A DNA stretch of 64,000 bases from Paenibacillus illinoisensis NBRC 15959 (GCF_004000925.1 NZ_BIME01000002.1:715820-779819); one strand, 5' to 3'; counted from the first letter of the stretch, positions 1 through 9,597 are shown. Notes: generated by a model not told the origin, from the sequence alone. Numbers and translations: made by a program.

Positions 1-1853
1 AGGGTGCATCCGTCAATGTCAATGTCGGCAGCTGGACAGCTGCAAATGGTAACTATAATGTGACAACGACCGTTGCCGCTGATAGTAATGAAGCCCCGGT
101 AAAACAATCGAACAACGTAACGACAAGCGCGCTGACTGTATATTCTGCTCGCGGTGCGAGCATGCCGTACACAAGGTACGATACGGATGATGCTACTCGT
201 GGCGGTAGTGCAACGCTGAAGTCAGCACCGACTTTTGACCAGGCATTAACGGCGTCGGAAGCATCTGGGCAGAAGTATATTGCCCTGCCAACCAATGGTT
301 CCTACGCACAATGGACGGTCAGACAAGGCGAAGGAGGCGCCGGAGTTACCATGCGATTTACGATGCCGGATTCGGCAGACGGTATGGGACTAGATGGATC
401 GCTGGACGTATATGTAAATGGCAGCAAGGTCAAAACGGTTCCCCTAACCTCTTATTACAACTGGCAGTACTTCTCTAGTGATCATCCGGGAGATACGCCA
501 AGCGCAGGACGTCCATTGTTCCGTTTTGACGAAGTTCACTGGAAACTAGATACACCTCTGAAAGCTGGAGACACGATTCGTATTCAGAAGACCAATGGGG
601 ATAACCTGGAATATGGCGTTGATTTTCTTGAAATTGAATCTGTACCTGCTGTAATCTCGCGTCCGGCCAACGCTGTTTCTGTAACCGATTTTGGTGCAGT
701 GGCTAACGATGGTAAGGATGATCTTGCCGCATTTGAAGCAGCCGTTCAATCCGCCGTTTCTACAGGCAAAACGTTATATATCCCAGAGGGTACATTCCAT
801 CTGGGCAACATGTGGAAGATTGGAACGCCAGCAAACATGATTAATAACCTCACTGTTGTTGGTGCAGGCATTTGGCATACGAATATTCAATTCACCAATC
901 CGAATGCAGCATCGGGTGGCGTTTCTTTCCGAGTGCAAGGCAAATTGGATTTCAGCAATGTCTATATGAACTCCATGCTGCGCTCAAGATACAGTGAGAA
1001 CGCAGTCTACAAGGGATTTATGGACAATTTCGGTAAAAACTCGAAAGTCAGCAATGTATGGGTCGAGCATTTTGAATGCGGGTTCTGGGTGGGGGATTAT
1101 GCACACACACCAGCGATCATCGCTGATGGCTTGGTCATTGAGAACAGTCGTATTCGGAATAACCTTGCAGATGGGGTCAACTTTGCCCAAGGCACGAGCA
1201 ATTCGACGGTACGCAACAGCAGTGTTCGCAACAACGGTGATGACGGTCTGGCTGTATGGACCAGCAACGTGAATGGTGCACCTGCAGGGGTGAACAACTC
1301 CTTTTCGTTCAACACCATTGAGAACAATTGGCGTGCAGCGGGGATCGCCTTTTTTGGAGGTAGCGGACATAAGGCCACCAACAATCTGATTGTTGATACG
1401 GTTGGCGGTTCAGCGATCCGAATGAATACCGTCTTCCCAGGCTACCATTTCCAAAACAACACGGGCATTCTGTTCTCGGATACAACGATTATTAACAGTG
1501 GTACCAGCAAGGATCTGTATAACGGGGAACGGGGAGCGATCGATCTGGAAGCTTCCAATGATGCCATTAAGAATGTAACCTTTACGAACATCGATATTCT
1601 CAATACACAACGCAGTGCCATTCAATTCGGCTACGGCGGTGGTTTCGAGAACATTGTGTTTAACAATATCAATATTAATGGTACCGGTCTAGATGGAATT
1701 GAGACATCACGCTTCACAACGCCGCATAAAGGAGCTGCAATATACACGTATACCGGCAATGGTTCAGCAACGTTTAACCATCTGACAACGAGCAACATTG
1801 CCAACCCCAATGTGCATCAGATTCAAAATGGATTCAATTTGACTATCCAATAG
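1..1853 (+). CDS. GH87 alpha-1,3-glucanase (mutanase), 5'-truncated by window edge
   Basis: The frame is open from base 3, so the N-terminus lies outside the window; 616 residues are visible. The order is the end of a CARDB/Fn3-like beta-sandwich, a CBM-like beta-sandwich (about residues 45-215), then a right-handed parallel beta-helix opening with VTDFGAVANDGKDD and rich in N-N-x-V/I turns. Three aspartates fit the GH87 catalytic set: Asp in ADGVNF (codon 1170-1172) and the pair in NGDDGLA (1239-1244). They are 23 and 24 residues apart, the spacing I recall for the Paenibacillus GH87 enzyme Agl-FH1. The family hydrolyses alpha-1,3-glucan in fungal walls or dental mutan outside the cell. The large multi-module size fits secretion, but the signal peptide is not in view. 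A clear terminator follows. Alternative: another pectate-lyase-fold glycosidase. Confidence 0.85.
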   Translation, partial: GASVNVNVGSWTAANGNYNVTTTVAADSNEAPVKQSNNVTTSALTVYSARGASMPYTRYDTDDATRGGSATLKSAPTFDQALTASEASGQKYIALPTNGSYAQWTVRQGEGGAGVTMRFTMPDSADGMGLDGSLDVYVNGSKVKTVPLTSYYNWQYFSSDHPGDTPSAGRPLFRFDEVHWKLDTPLKAGDTIRIQKTNGDNLEYGVDFLEIESVPAVISRPANAVSVTDFGAVANDGKDDLAAFEAAVQSAVSTGKTLYIPEGTFHLGNMWKIGTPANMINNLTVVGAGIWHTNIQFTNPNAASGGVSFRVQGKLDFSNVYMNSMLRSRYSENAVYKGFMDNFGKNSKVSNVWVEHFECGFWVGDYAHTPAIIADGLVIENSRIRNNLADGVNFAQGTSNSTVRNSSVRNNGDDGLAVWTSNVNGAPAGVNNSFSFNTIENNWRAAGIAFFGGSGHKATNNLIVDTVGGSAIRMNTVFPGYHFQNNTGILFSDTTIINSGTSKDLYNGERGAIDLEASNDAIKNVTFTNIDILNTQRSAIQFGYGGGFENIVFNNININGTGLDGIETSRFTTPHKGAAIYTYTGNGSATFNHLTTSNIANPNVHQIQNGFNLTIQ

Positions 1854-1870
1854 AAGTTATTCATGCAAAG

Positions 1871-1895
1871 AAGGGAGCTCAAAGGGCTCCCTTTT
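1871..1895 (+). terminator. Rho-independent terminator of the GH87 gene
   Basis: AAGGGAGC pairs with GCTCCCTT around a 7-nt loop, with a short T run after it, 17 bases past the stop codon. Confidence 0.85.
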
Positions 1896-1994
1896 CCGTA
1901 TTATGACAGGGTAATGGTATTGATAAAAACAGACCGCATATATGGCAAGGAAGGTGGATTTAATCAATAAGTGTACTATAATAATGGAAATTAA

Positions 1995-2363
1995 ATGAGG
2001 GATGGTGTTTCTCCATTGAAAACTATTTATTGCGATCTTGAAATTACCTTAGATGTCATTGGCGGAAAGTGGAGACCTCTTATTCTGTATTACTTAATAA
2101 AAGGACCTAAACGGACCGGTGAATTGAAAAGGCTCATACCATCAATTTCTCAGAAAATGTTAGTACAGTCGCTGCGGGAGTTGGAGAGTAATCATTTGAT
2201 TATAAGAAAAGTGTACAATCAGGTACCACCAAAAGTGGAATATGCAATATCAGAACTGGGCATGTCACTTGAACCCACTTTGCGAGCTCTTTGTGATTGG
2301 GGTCAGGATTATGTAGAGAAGACATTGAACAAGGATGAATATCGAAGATTAAATATAGAATAG
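1995..2363 (+). CDS. HxlR/YodB-family winged-helix transcriptional regulator
   Basis: 122 residues, the normal HxlR size. The family signature is complete: CDLEITLDVIGGKW, a stretch ending in ELKRLIPSISQKML, then LRELESNHLI and VPPKVEYAISELG. The Cys near residue 13 (TIYCDLE) sits where YodB and HypR have their redox- or quinone-sensing cysteine. No strong Shine-Dalgarno precedes the ATG, so the start is less sure than the frame. The next gene encodes an ABM-fold monooxygenase, and the gap between them carries inverted repeats. The likely role is a repressor of that enzyme, responding to electrophiles or quinones (inference from family and context). Confidence 0.9.
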   Translation: MRDGVSPLKTIYCDLEITLDVIGGKWRPLILYYLIKGPKRTGELKRLIPSISQKMLVQSLRELESNHLIIRKVYNQVPPKVEYAISELGMSLEPTLRALCDWGQDYVEKTLNKDEYRRLNIE

Positions 2364-2400
2364 AGTAATTTTAAAATGAATTTATTCTGTACTCCATCAC

Positions 2401-2461
2401 AATTATCACTTTTTAGTTACTATATAACTTAAAAGTACGTACTATTTTAAAAGTGATAATT
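2401..2461 (+). promoter_or_regulatory. Inverted-repeat control region before the ABM monooxygenase gene
   Basis: Outer arms AATTATCACTTTT (2401-2413) and AAAAGTGATAATT (2449-2461) are perfectly complementary. Between them lie AGTTA...TAACT (2415-2429) and the palindrome AGTACGTACT (2433-2442). The stretch sits directly upstream of the monooxygenase and downstream of the HxlR gene, so it is the best candidate operator for that regulator. Confidence 0.6.
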
Positions 2462-2512
2462 AGTACATAATGAGACTCGTGACCATGAAGATAATAAAAG
2501 GAGTGTTTAGTG

Positions 2513-2854
2513 ATGTCAACAAACAACCATCAAATCATTCTCAATATACGTTTTAAAATTAAGCCTGGTAAGAAAGAAGCTTTCCGTGAAAGCCTATTTG
2601 CAATGATTAGCAACTTCAAAAGTGAACCTGCCTTTGTCAATGCAATCGTCTCCAATGATCTTGATCATTCTGATGATCTTGTCATCTATGAGATCTGGCA
2701 GGGAACAAGAGAAAGCTGGGTTCAACACGAGCTTACTAAACCTTATCGAGCTGAGTATGAAAGTGCACTTACTAACCTTATTGATGATAGAATCATAAGC
2801 TGGCTTGAACCAGTCGGTGAATGGGGGAGTACACTGACGAATGTAAAACGGTAA
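2513..2854 (+). CDS. ABM-domain (putative quinol) monooxygenase
   Basis: 113 residues forming one ferredoxin-like alpha+beta barrel: an opening beta strand (IILNIRFKIKPGKKEAF), a middle helix, then LVIYEIWQGTRESWVQHELTKPYRAEY typical of ABM proteins such as YgiN. I chose the ATG at 2513 because AAAGGAG lies 9 bases upstream; a GTG at 2510 is in frame but closer to that site. The family is cofactor-free and oxidises quinols or anthrones, and such genes are often under HxlR regulators in Bacillales. The HxlR gene upstream and the inverted repeats between them support a small quinone or electrophile defence unit. Confidence 0.85.
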   Translation: MSTNNHQIILNIRFKIKPGKKEAFRESLFAMISNFKSEPAFVNAIVSNDLDHSDDLVIYEIWQGTRESWVQHELTKPYRAEYESALTNLIDDRIISWLEPVGEWGSTLTNVKR

Positions 2855-3579
2855 ATTTCTTAGAATGAGTATGGTTACTTGTTATTCTTGCTGTAGCTTC
2901 CAAGTCGATTTGTAACAAATCATTTCTGAGTATTTTACCATGAAACAACAATCATTAAATATACTGCCAATTACTTAATCAATGGAAGATGTTCTCGCTT
3001 GCTTCACTTTAGAAGATGTGGACGATAAGATAAAAAAGTCACAGTAAATTAATAACATTTTTTCGGGCATAAATGTAACTTTTGTTGTTACATTTATGCC
3101 CGTCTAGCTTTAATGGAGAATAAGATGAGAATGTGAACAAGTATTTTTTAATGAAGGTGCCTAATGTAAAAAGGCTTTCTTTATAGAGAGAAAAACCTTT
3201 GAACTCTTCAATTCCATATTAGAAGCATGCAGGCAAATTCAAGGCATGCCATAACAATAGGGTGAATATGAAAAGCTGTAACTTTTGGCATGAAGAACAT
3301 TTCAACAACTGCAGTTCTCTCCCTCTCGACTGTTTCGATACATGATATGAATCATAGGATTTAGGTATGCATTCGATCCCGTCATTATTGGGGTTCTTAC
3401 ATCCATGAATGTTGCAGGTGAAATTTCGATTCTTTTGTTGCTCTCGCTGGAATAGGGGAAATAATAGTTTAGAAAATCTAGGAATTTAGGGGCTGGAGTT
3501 TAACGGAACAGGAGATTTCTTCACATAATTGTTTATGATCAAGTGGAGAACACTCTAACAATTGGAGTGAGGTGAAAGA
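2855..3579. other. 725-base gene-poor stretch
   Basis: No convincing gene. It holds a strong hairpin at 3064-3102 (listed separately) and short open stretches broken by stops. A reading around 3360-3450 (IGFRYAFDPVIIGVL) faintly resembles a membrane-protein fragment, but it is too short to assign. It is probably decayed sequence. Confidence 0.5.
3064..3102. repeat. 16-bp perfect inverted repeat (terminator-like hairpin)
   Basis: CGGGCATAAATGTAAC (3064-3079) and GTTACATTTATGCCCG (3087-3102) are exact complements around a 7-base loop. No long T run follows, so termination is possible but not proven. It lies over 200 bases after the ABM gene. Confidence 0.7.
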
Positions 3580-4107
3580 ATGGTACAAGCATTAGATAAT
3601 GTACATGTTGTCATTACCGGAGCCTCCGACGGCTTAGGTTATGCCATGGCAGAAGCCCTTCTTAATAAAGGGGCAACTGTAGCACTAGCATCCCGTCCAG
3701 GATCAAAATTAACTGAAGCCATAAAAAAACTTAAAGCCCCACTCATGATTGAACAAGGAAAAGGACGAATCATTAACATCTCAATGAATCATGAGACCAT
3801 GAAAAGAAAGGGTTTTGTTCCGTACGGTCCGTCGCGTGCCGCAACAGAATCGCTGTCAGCGATCATGGCAGAGGATCTTAAGGAATCTGGAATTTCGGTC
3901 AACATGTTGCTACCGGGCGGAGCAACGGCGACGGGCATGATTCCGGATGATCTGCGCAGCGAGATCGAGGCGAAATTCCAGCTGATGCAGCCGGAGGTTA
4001 TGGCGGAACCTATTATCTTTTTGGCTTCATCGGAAGCGGAGGGTATCTCGGGGGAACGCATTGTGGCCTCCGAATTTGAAAGTTGGTTAAAGGAAAAAAG
4101 TAAATAA
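3580..4107 (+). pseudogene. Short-chain dehydrogenase with internal deletion
   Basis: The 175-residue frame starts after a good site (AGTGAGGTGAAAGA then ATG) and has both ends of a classical SDR. The N-terminus has the NAD(P) motif TGASDGLG (residues 14-21). The C-terminal half has GRIINIS, a Y-G-P-S-R active-site string, NMLLPGG and ASSEAEGISGERI. A typical member has about 250 residues. Here KLK (about residue 51) joins directly to APLMIEQGKG, removing roughly 70 residues, including the NNAG strand and helix. The catalytic Lys position of YxxxK reads Arg. The deletion keeps the frame, so a protein could be made, but the Rossmann fold would be incomplete. I infer a non-functional remnant. 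Confidence 0.75.
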
Positions 4108-4144
4108 TAGGCAATTCGAATGCTTCCACTATAAGTCACATTGA

Positions 4145-4169
4145 AAGTCGCTATTTTAGCGGCTTTTTT
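4145..4169 (+). terminator. Terminator related to the GTCGCTA/TAGCGGC repeat
   Basis: AAGTCGCTA pairs with TAGCGGCTT around TTT and is followed by six T. The flanks (ATTGAA before, ATCGGTACAAG after) match the core of the longer repeats at 17.8, 30.2, 36.0, 38.8 and 60.8 kb, so this is probably a truncated copy. Confidence 0.8.
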
Positions 4170-4349
4170 GTTATATCGGTACAAGTTATGTTCCGTTAGG
4201 GGAATGATATGGAACATTTGAGAATCGACCACTAAACCATTTCCATTTTAATCCAAGGATAGTAAAATCGTTGTACCACCACTAGTAGAAATGATGGGGC
4301 AGATGGGGATTGGAGAAGGCAAGAAAAGAAAGGAGGCGCATAGATACTT

Positions 4350-5996
4350 ATGTTTCGGAGTCCATATATTTTAGCCTTGTTGATGATGTGTCTGATGTCA
4401 GGCTTGGCTGCTTGTTCTGAGTCAGAGCAATCGGAAGACAGGGATGCTTCGAAAAAGGCTGACTTCACGGAGCAGATACAGAGCCTGAATATGGAAGAAC
4501 CGTCATGGAAGCTGGATACCACCCCAGTAGATCTAACGTGGTTCGTTGGAGCCGAATGGTACGGGCACACTTGGGGTGAGAGCCTGACTTCCAAATACGT
4601 CACCCAAAAAACAGGGGTCAATATCGAATTTGAAGTAGCAACTAGTGAACCAAGCGAGATGTTATCACGGTCGTTGACGACAGGTAGTCTGCCAGATTTG
4701 ATAACCATCGGCTCCTGGGAGAGTGCGGTTAACAAACTTCGGGAGAGTAATCTCATCTATGCCCTGGATGAGTTAGCCAACCAGTATGATCCTTACTTTT
4801 ACAAGGTAGCAGGTGATAGTGCTTTACAATGGTATCGGCAGGAAGACGGCCATACCTATGTTATTCCCAATGATGCGTACAGTCCCGAACAGATGCGTTC
4901 AACCGGCTTGACGGGAGCGAACCAAACCTTTCTCGTACGCAAAGATCTATATGAGTCGATGGGCAAACCAGACCTTAGCACGCCGAAAGGGTTTCTAAAT
5001 GCACTGCAATTGCTGAAGAATCAATATTCGGTTTATAAAGGACAGCTGATCAGTCCATTTTGGGCACAGGGGAATGCATCCTATGGGATGACTGAATATT
5101 TGCAAAATCTGCTTGCGATCCCCCATGAGCAGAACGGTAAAGTATACGACCGAATGACAGATCCCGATTATATCGAGTGGCTGAAAACATTTCGTACCGC
5201 TTACGAGCAGGGCCTGATTAATGTTGATTTTCTGGTCGACTCCAGTGCACAGGTGCAGGAAAAAACCAACCATGCCCAATATTTTATGATGATTCGGGAA
5301 TGGACAGACATATCGGACCTCAATTCGAAATTGGAAGTCCTTACGAATCAAAATTCATACTATATTGCTGTAGATGGACCCCGGAGCAGCAGGGGAGAAT
5401 CCGCCAAACTGTTCCCCGGCAGCATGGATGGCTGGATGGTTACGATGATTAGCAGATCCACGAAAAACCCTGAACGAGCCATCCGATTTTTGACCTATCT
5501 GGCCAGCGAAGAAGGCCAACGGGATTTATTTTTGGGCAAAGAAGGTGAAACCTGGGTGATGGAGAACGGTAAACCACAGTTAACGGCGGCGATGGTCCAG
5601 TTGTATGACACGGATCGGGAGCGGCTGGAAAAGGAATATGGCATAATGGATACCTACTGGATGCTGCGAAACCCTGCTTTCGTTAACCAGTGGAGACCAG
5701 AGCATACCCCATCCATTAAGCAAATGGAGGAGTTCGCCAACCAACAGGCCGATCTGGACAGCGGCATCTATAAGGGACTAGATCCTGTAGGGGATTCCGA
5801 TATAGCGTTAGCCTGGTCACGTATTTCTCAGAATTGGGAAGAAGTGCTGCCAGAACTAATTACAGCGAAGGATGAAGCTGCCTTTGACAAAATTTTTGAA
5901 AATTTTCTGATACGTCGTGTGAACTACGGCTTTAACCAGGTGATGGAATATCGCCAGGCTGAACTGGAACTGCGGAAAGCCAAGATAGCCAGATAA
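4350..5996 (+). CDS. Extracellular solute-binding lipoprotein (family 1, LplA/YtcQ type)
   Basis: 548 residues with a lipoprotein signal peptide: hydrophobic residues 6-20, lipobox L-A-A-C with Cys22, then a Ser/Glu-rich linker. The body has the usual features of the large family-1 binding proteins of Paenibacillus (YVTQKTGVNIEFE near the N-terminus, then the Tyr/Trp-rich cleft and a long C-terminal helical part). AAAGGAGG lies about 14 bases before the ATG. The gene is followed by a sensor kinase and a response regulator rather than by permeases. It may therefore deliver ligand information to the kinase, or work with permeases encoded elsewhere. The ligand is unknown; neighbouring GH16 and GH87 genes suggest glucan oligosaccharides. 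Confidence 0.85.
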   Translation: MFRSPYILALLMMCLMSGLAACSESEQSEDRDASKKADFTEQIQSLNMEEPSWKLDTTPVDLTWFVGAEWYGHTWGESLTSKYVTQKTGVNIEFEVATSEPSEMLSRSLTTGSLPDLITIGSWESAVNKLRESNLIYALDELANQYDPYFYKVAGDSALQWYRQEDGHTYVIPNDAYSPEQMRSTGLTGANQTFLVRKDLYESMGKPDLSTPKGFLNALQLLKNQYSVYKGQLISPFWAQGNASYGMTEYLQNLLAIPHEQNGKVYDRMTDPDYIEWLKTFRTAYEQGLINVDFLVDSSAQVQEKTNHAQYFMMIREWTDISDLNSKLEVLTNQNSYYIAVDGPRSSRGESAKLFPGSMDGWMVTMISRSTKNPERAIRFLTYLASEEGQRDLFLGKEGETWVMENGKPQLTAAMVQLYDTDRERLEKEYGIMDTYWMLRNPAFVNQWRPEHTPSIKQMEEFANQQADLDSGIYKGLDPVGDSDIALAWSRISQNWEEVLPELITAKDEAAFDKIFENFLIRRVNYGFNQVMEYRQAELELRKAKIAR

Positions 5997-6060
5997 CCTT
6001 TCCCTAACACATTCTTACACTAGATATTTTTGGTATAACAAAGGTGGTGAATACATCAGA

Positions 6061-7899
6061 ATGAAATACCTACTGACGAGATTGAGGAAGCTTTATCGGA
6101 ATGCCCGTATATCCCAGAAGCTGTTTCTGGCATTTAGCCTGATGATTGCCATACCTGTTATTTTGATATCCTTTGTGTATATCCGCATGCAAGAAACGCA
6201 GCTATATAAGGACGCTATGGCAACGGGCAAAAGCCACGTTTCATGGCTGTATGAACAATTGAGCAGAAGAATGGACATGATTGAGAACGCTTCCAATACG
6301 GCCCTCACTCAAAAGTCATTTATGGATTTTATTCATTCCAATATGCTTGTGGATGGACTGCGCCTCGTAAAGTTTAAGCAGAACCAGTTTGAGCAAATGC
6401 TCAATATTATTCAAAGCAATGCGATGATCAGTGAGCTTAGCTTTTACGTCGATAACCCAAACTTGTATGAAATCTGGCCTGAAATCTACCATTATAAGAA
6501 ATTTTACCCGCAGGATTATTGGGTAAAGCTTCGGGATGAAGGTGGTTCGGCTTACCGTTTATTTTCATTTAGGGATGGTGAACACACCTTATCCTACTAT
6601 CGTCTGGTTCGACTTCAAGGACAGGAACAAAAACGCCCTAGTATTATGGAAGTGCGAGTCCCGCACAGCATGTTTTTCAGCGACCTGCTCCAGGAGAGCA
6701 AGGGGGACTTCTTTTCGGTGTTGATGAACGCAAGTGATCCTCCCCAGTATGTTTACAATCCGCAGCATGAGTTTTCTGAGAAGTACGGGCAGGGGCTGGA
6801 GGAGATCCTTGACAGTATTCATCGCCAGCTGGATGCATCGTCGCAGGAAAGCCCACTTCAGGTTAAGGTAGGAGATCAGAGCTACTATGCATTATATCGA
6901 TACATCGCTCCGTTGAACACTTATGTGGTCGATATTGCTTCTCATCAGACATTGATGAAGGGTCCGCGCAGTTGGTATGCATTTGTGGTAACGATTACTT
7001 TATGTGTATTGCTGCTGATTATGTTACTCGTATCCCAAACGACGCGGCGTATTTTCCGGCGGTTGGACAACGTACTGGGTTCCATGCGTCAGGTACGGAA
7101 AGGCGAGCTGGATGCAATGATTGATACTGGCCTTGATGAGAATGAAAGAGGAGATGAAATCGATGAGGTGGCCGTGAATTACAATAAAATGTTACATGAG
7201 GTCAAACGTCTAATGACACAGGTCGTGGATAAGCAATTAATTGCGAAAAACGCACAGCTGCACTCCCTGCATTCGCAGATTAACTCCCATTTTTTATATA
7301 ACGCTCTGGAATCGATCCGCATGGTAGCAGAGGTACAGAGGCAGCCTGCTATAGCCAATTCATTGGTGTCGCTCGGCTCCCAGCTGCGCTATAGCATGCA
7401 GTGGCGCAGTGATACCGTTGCTTTTCGTGAGGAGCTTGCCAATATCCAGAGTTATATTGAATTTATGAACTTTATGGAAGGTGGCAGTATCGTTATGACG
7501 GCAGATCTTCCTCAGGAGATCCTTCGCTACGCCATTCCCAAGATGTGTATGCAGCCCATCGTTGAAAATGCAATTCATCACGGGGCACCTTCAGGCGGCA
7601 GGGTATCTATAGAGATTACCTTTTCTGTAGAGGATGACAATCTGCTTTTCATTAACATGAGAGATGACGGAGAGGGGTTAGAGCCTGAGATGTTACACTG
7701 TCTTCAGGCGGTACTGCGGAGCGAATCGGATACGCCGATGGTGACTAGCAGGAGCGGACTTGGTTTGGAAAACGTAAATAAGCGGTTGCAGCTTCATTAT
7801 GGCAAGAATTGCGGTCTTTGGATTGATAGTGTGCAAGGTGCATATACCTGTGTAACGATACGCTTGCCTTGGAAAAATGGTAATCTTGGAGGGTGGTAG
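6061..7899 (+). CDS. YesM-type sensor histidine kinase
   Basis: 612 residues. There are membrane segments at about 21-43 and 304-326, enclosing a roughly 260-residue extracellular sensor. A HAMP region follows (RRLDNVLGSMRQVRKGELD), then the His_kinase domain with the phospho-acceptor His in QINSHFLYNALESI near residue 410. The HATPase domain has the N box MCMQPIVENAIHH (about 496-508), RDDGEGL and GLGLENVNKRL. It starts 64 bases after the binding lipoprotein, and its stop is 3 bases before the response regulator start, so the three form one operon. The pair probably senses a sugar, perhaps through the lipoprotein (inference). Confidence 0.93.
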   Translation: MKYLLTRLRKLYRNARISQKLFLAFSLMIAIPVILISFVYIRMQETQLYKDAMATGKSHVSWLYEQLSRRMDMIENASNTALTQKSFMDFIHSNMLVDGLRLVKFKQNQFEQMLNIIQSNAMISELSFYVDNPNLYEIWPEIYHYKKFYPQDYWVKLRDEGGSAYRLFSFRDGEHTLSYYRLVRLQGQEQKRPSIMEVRVPHSMFFSDLLQESKGDFFSVLMNASDPPQYVYNPQHEFSEKYGQGLEEILDSIHRQLDASSQESPLQVKVGDQSYYALYRYIAPLNTYVVDIASHQTLMKGPRSWYAFVVTITLCVLLLIMLLVSQTTRRIFRRLDNVLGSMRQVRKGELDAMIDTGLDENERGDEIDEVAVNYNKMLHEVKRLMTQVVDKQLIAKNAQLHSLHSQINSHFLYNALESIRMVAEVQRQPAIANSLVSLGSQLRYSMQWRSDTVAFREELANIQSYIEFMNFMEGGSIVMTADLPQEILRYAIPKMCMQPIVENAIHHGAPSGGRVSIEITFSVEDDNLLFINMRDDGEGLEPEMLHCLQAVLRSESDTPMVTSRSGLGLENVNKRLQLHYGKNCGLWIDSVQGAYTCVTIRLPWKNGNLGGW

Positions 7900-7902
7900 A
7901 GC

Positions 7903-9444
7903 ATGATGAATATCCTGATTGTGGACGATCAAAAACACATTCGTGACGGCCTGCAGGCCATGCTGCATCAATTTCCTCTGGAGCTGAACAACATATACTG
8001 TGCCGCGAGCGGTATGGAAGCGCTGACCCTATTGCGGCAGCACTGCTTTCACATCGTTATTACTGATATTAGAATGCCGGATATGGATGGGTTGGCACTC
8101 ATGGCTCAAACCAAAGAGGAATACATGGATGTGGAATTCCTCATTATCAGCGGTTACAGTGATTTTACATATGCCCAGAAAGCGATCGGGCTTGGGGCAA
8201 AGGGCTATTTGCTTAAACCTTTGAAGCGAGAGGATCTGCAAAATTCCCTGGAGCAGGTATGGAAAGAGATCCAGACACGGCAGGCACTTACGCACAATAT
8301 GCAGCATGTATCCCGTCTAGCCCAAGAGACAGATCGTAAAGAATTAAGAATGTTTATGCAAGGTGCGTTAAGTGATGATGCATGGATTCTTCAGATTGAG
8401 GAACAAAATGATGCGTTATGGCGTTATTATCGCCTAGCGCTGCTGCGGGAGGAAGCTTGCATAAACCAGCCCGGAGCCAGCAGCTCCCATAGCATGGAAG
8501 CCATTGCTTATCGTGTGTTTGGCAGAGAAGGTTGTATATGCCTGCAGCATCGCCCATACCTGATCCTTGCGGTGGATGCGTCCATCGATCCAAGTGTTTT
8601 GCCTGAAGCGCTCAAGGAAGCAAAGATCACTGCCATAACGGCCATGACTAACCCGATTCAGGGGTTAAAAGAACTACCAGGCAGTTATACCCAAGTGCTT
8701 GACCTTTATCGCCACAGTTACCTGTTTCCTGATCAGTACAGTATCTTCCCATCACATATTGAGCATATGGAGCTTCAATGGCAGCTTCCTTATGAAGACT
8801 TATATGAACTTTTCCAGTCGGTTGGAACAGAGAACAGTGGAACCATTACACAGGGTATTTCTACAATATTTCATAAAAAGGTGCTGCAACGCTATCCTAT
8901 TCGCTATACCCAACAGCTCTGCACCGCCACCGTTCAAATGATGGAGGAATATGAACGAGTTATCCGCCCTTATATGGGGGAAGAAAAGCTGGACCTTGAA
9001 TCATTGCGCAATCTCTTTGATTATCAAGGGATGCGTGATTATATACAAGCACTGCAGCAGCAGCTGCTTCGGCTGAATCAGTTCTATTATGACTATAAGT
9101 GCAGCTATCGCCATTCGCAGGATCTGAATGAAGCCATTCGTTTTATCCACGAGAGTTACCACAAACCGCTGGACCTTGCGATGGTATCCAATCATGTATC
9201 GCTTAATTATGCTTATTTTTCAAATCTGTTTAAGAAGAATATGGGTAAAGGTTTTGCTGAATACCTACGAGATGTTCGTCTGGATAAAGCGCGGCGGCTT
9301 CTCGCTGAAACCGATCATAAAATTGTTGAGGTGGCCGCTATGGTTGGATATGAAAGCTACAAAAGCTTTACACGGGCGTTCCGACATGTGATGCAGATCC
9401 AACCCACAGAGTACCGACAGATGATGCGGCAGAAGGCAGATTGA
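7903..9444 (+). CDS. YesN-type response regulator with AraC DNA-binding domain
   Basis: 513 residues. The N-terminal receiver has the phospho-acceptor Asp55 (VITDIRMPDMDG) and the conserved Lys105 (YLLKPLKRED). A long middle region without a known fold follows, then a C-terminal AraC/XylS double helix-turn-helix (about 405-508: ALDLAMVSNHVSLNYAYFSNLFKK and AAMVGYESYKSFTRAFRH). A GGAGGGTGG site precedes ATGATG; either Met could start (7903 or 7906). It is translationally linked to the kinase upstream. Probable targets are the GH16 gene directly downstream and other glucan genes. Confidence 0.93.
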   Translation: MMNILIVDDQKHIRDGLQAMLHQFPLELNNIYCAASGMEALTLLRQHCFHIVITDIRMPDMDGLALMAQTKEEYMDVEFLIISGYSDFTYAQKAIGLGAKGYLLKPLKREDLQNSLEQVWKEIQTRQALTHNMQHVSRLAQETDRKELRMFMQGALSDDAWILQIEEQNDALWRYYRLALLREEACINQPGASSSHSMEAIAYRVFGREGCICLQHRPYLILAVDASIDPSVLPEALKEAKITAITAMTNPIQGLKELPGSYTQVLDLYRHSYLFPDQYSIFPSHIEHMELQWQLPYEDLYELFQSVGTENSGTITQGISTIFHKKVLQRYPIRYTQQLCTATVQMMEEYERVIRPYMGEEKLDLESLRNLFDYQGMRDYIQALQQQLLRLNQFYYDYKCSYRHSQDLNEAIRFIHESYHKPLDLAMVSNHVSLNYAYFSNLFKKNMGKGFAEYLRDVRLDKARRLLAETDHKIVEVAAMVGYESYKSFTRAFRHVMQIQPTEYRQMMRQKAD

Positions 9445-9531
9445 ATCAAAAGCCAAAAAAATGGGATACCACAAAAACAATTGTACCTTTTCAGCAAAAT
9501 AACCTATTCGATAGAATAAGGATATCCCCCA

Positions 9532-9545
9532 TGTAAGCGATTACT
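9532..9545 (+). promoter_or_regulatory. Candidate cre (CcpA) site upstream of the GH16 gene
   Basis: TGTAAGCGATTACT matches the catabolite-responsive consensus TGNAARCGNWWWCA at 13 of 14 positions. It lies about 50 bases before the GH16 start, in the gap after the response regulator. This suggests glucose repression of the secreted glucanase. Confidence 0.5.
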
Positions 9546-9597
9546 TAAGTGCGCATGAATTGGGAGAAGCTATTATTTCATTAAAAGGAGGGCAATG

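Noticed and set aside
3360..3450. TRAP transporter (DctM) fragment
   Set aside because: Only about 20 residues are vaguely similar, with stops on both sides.
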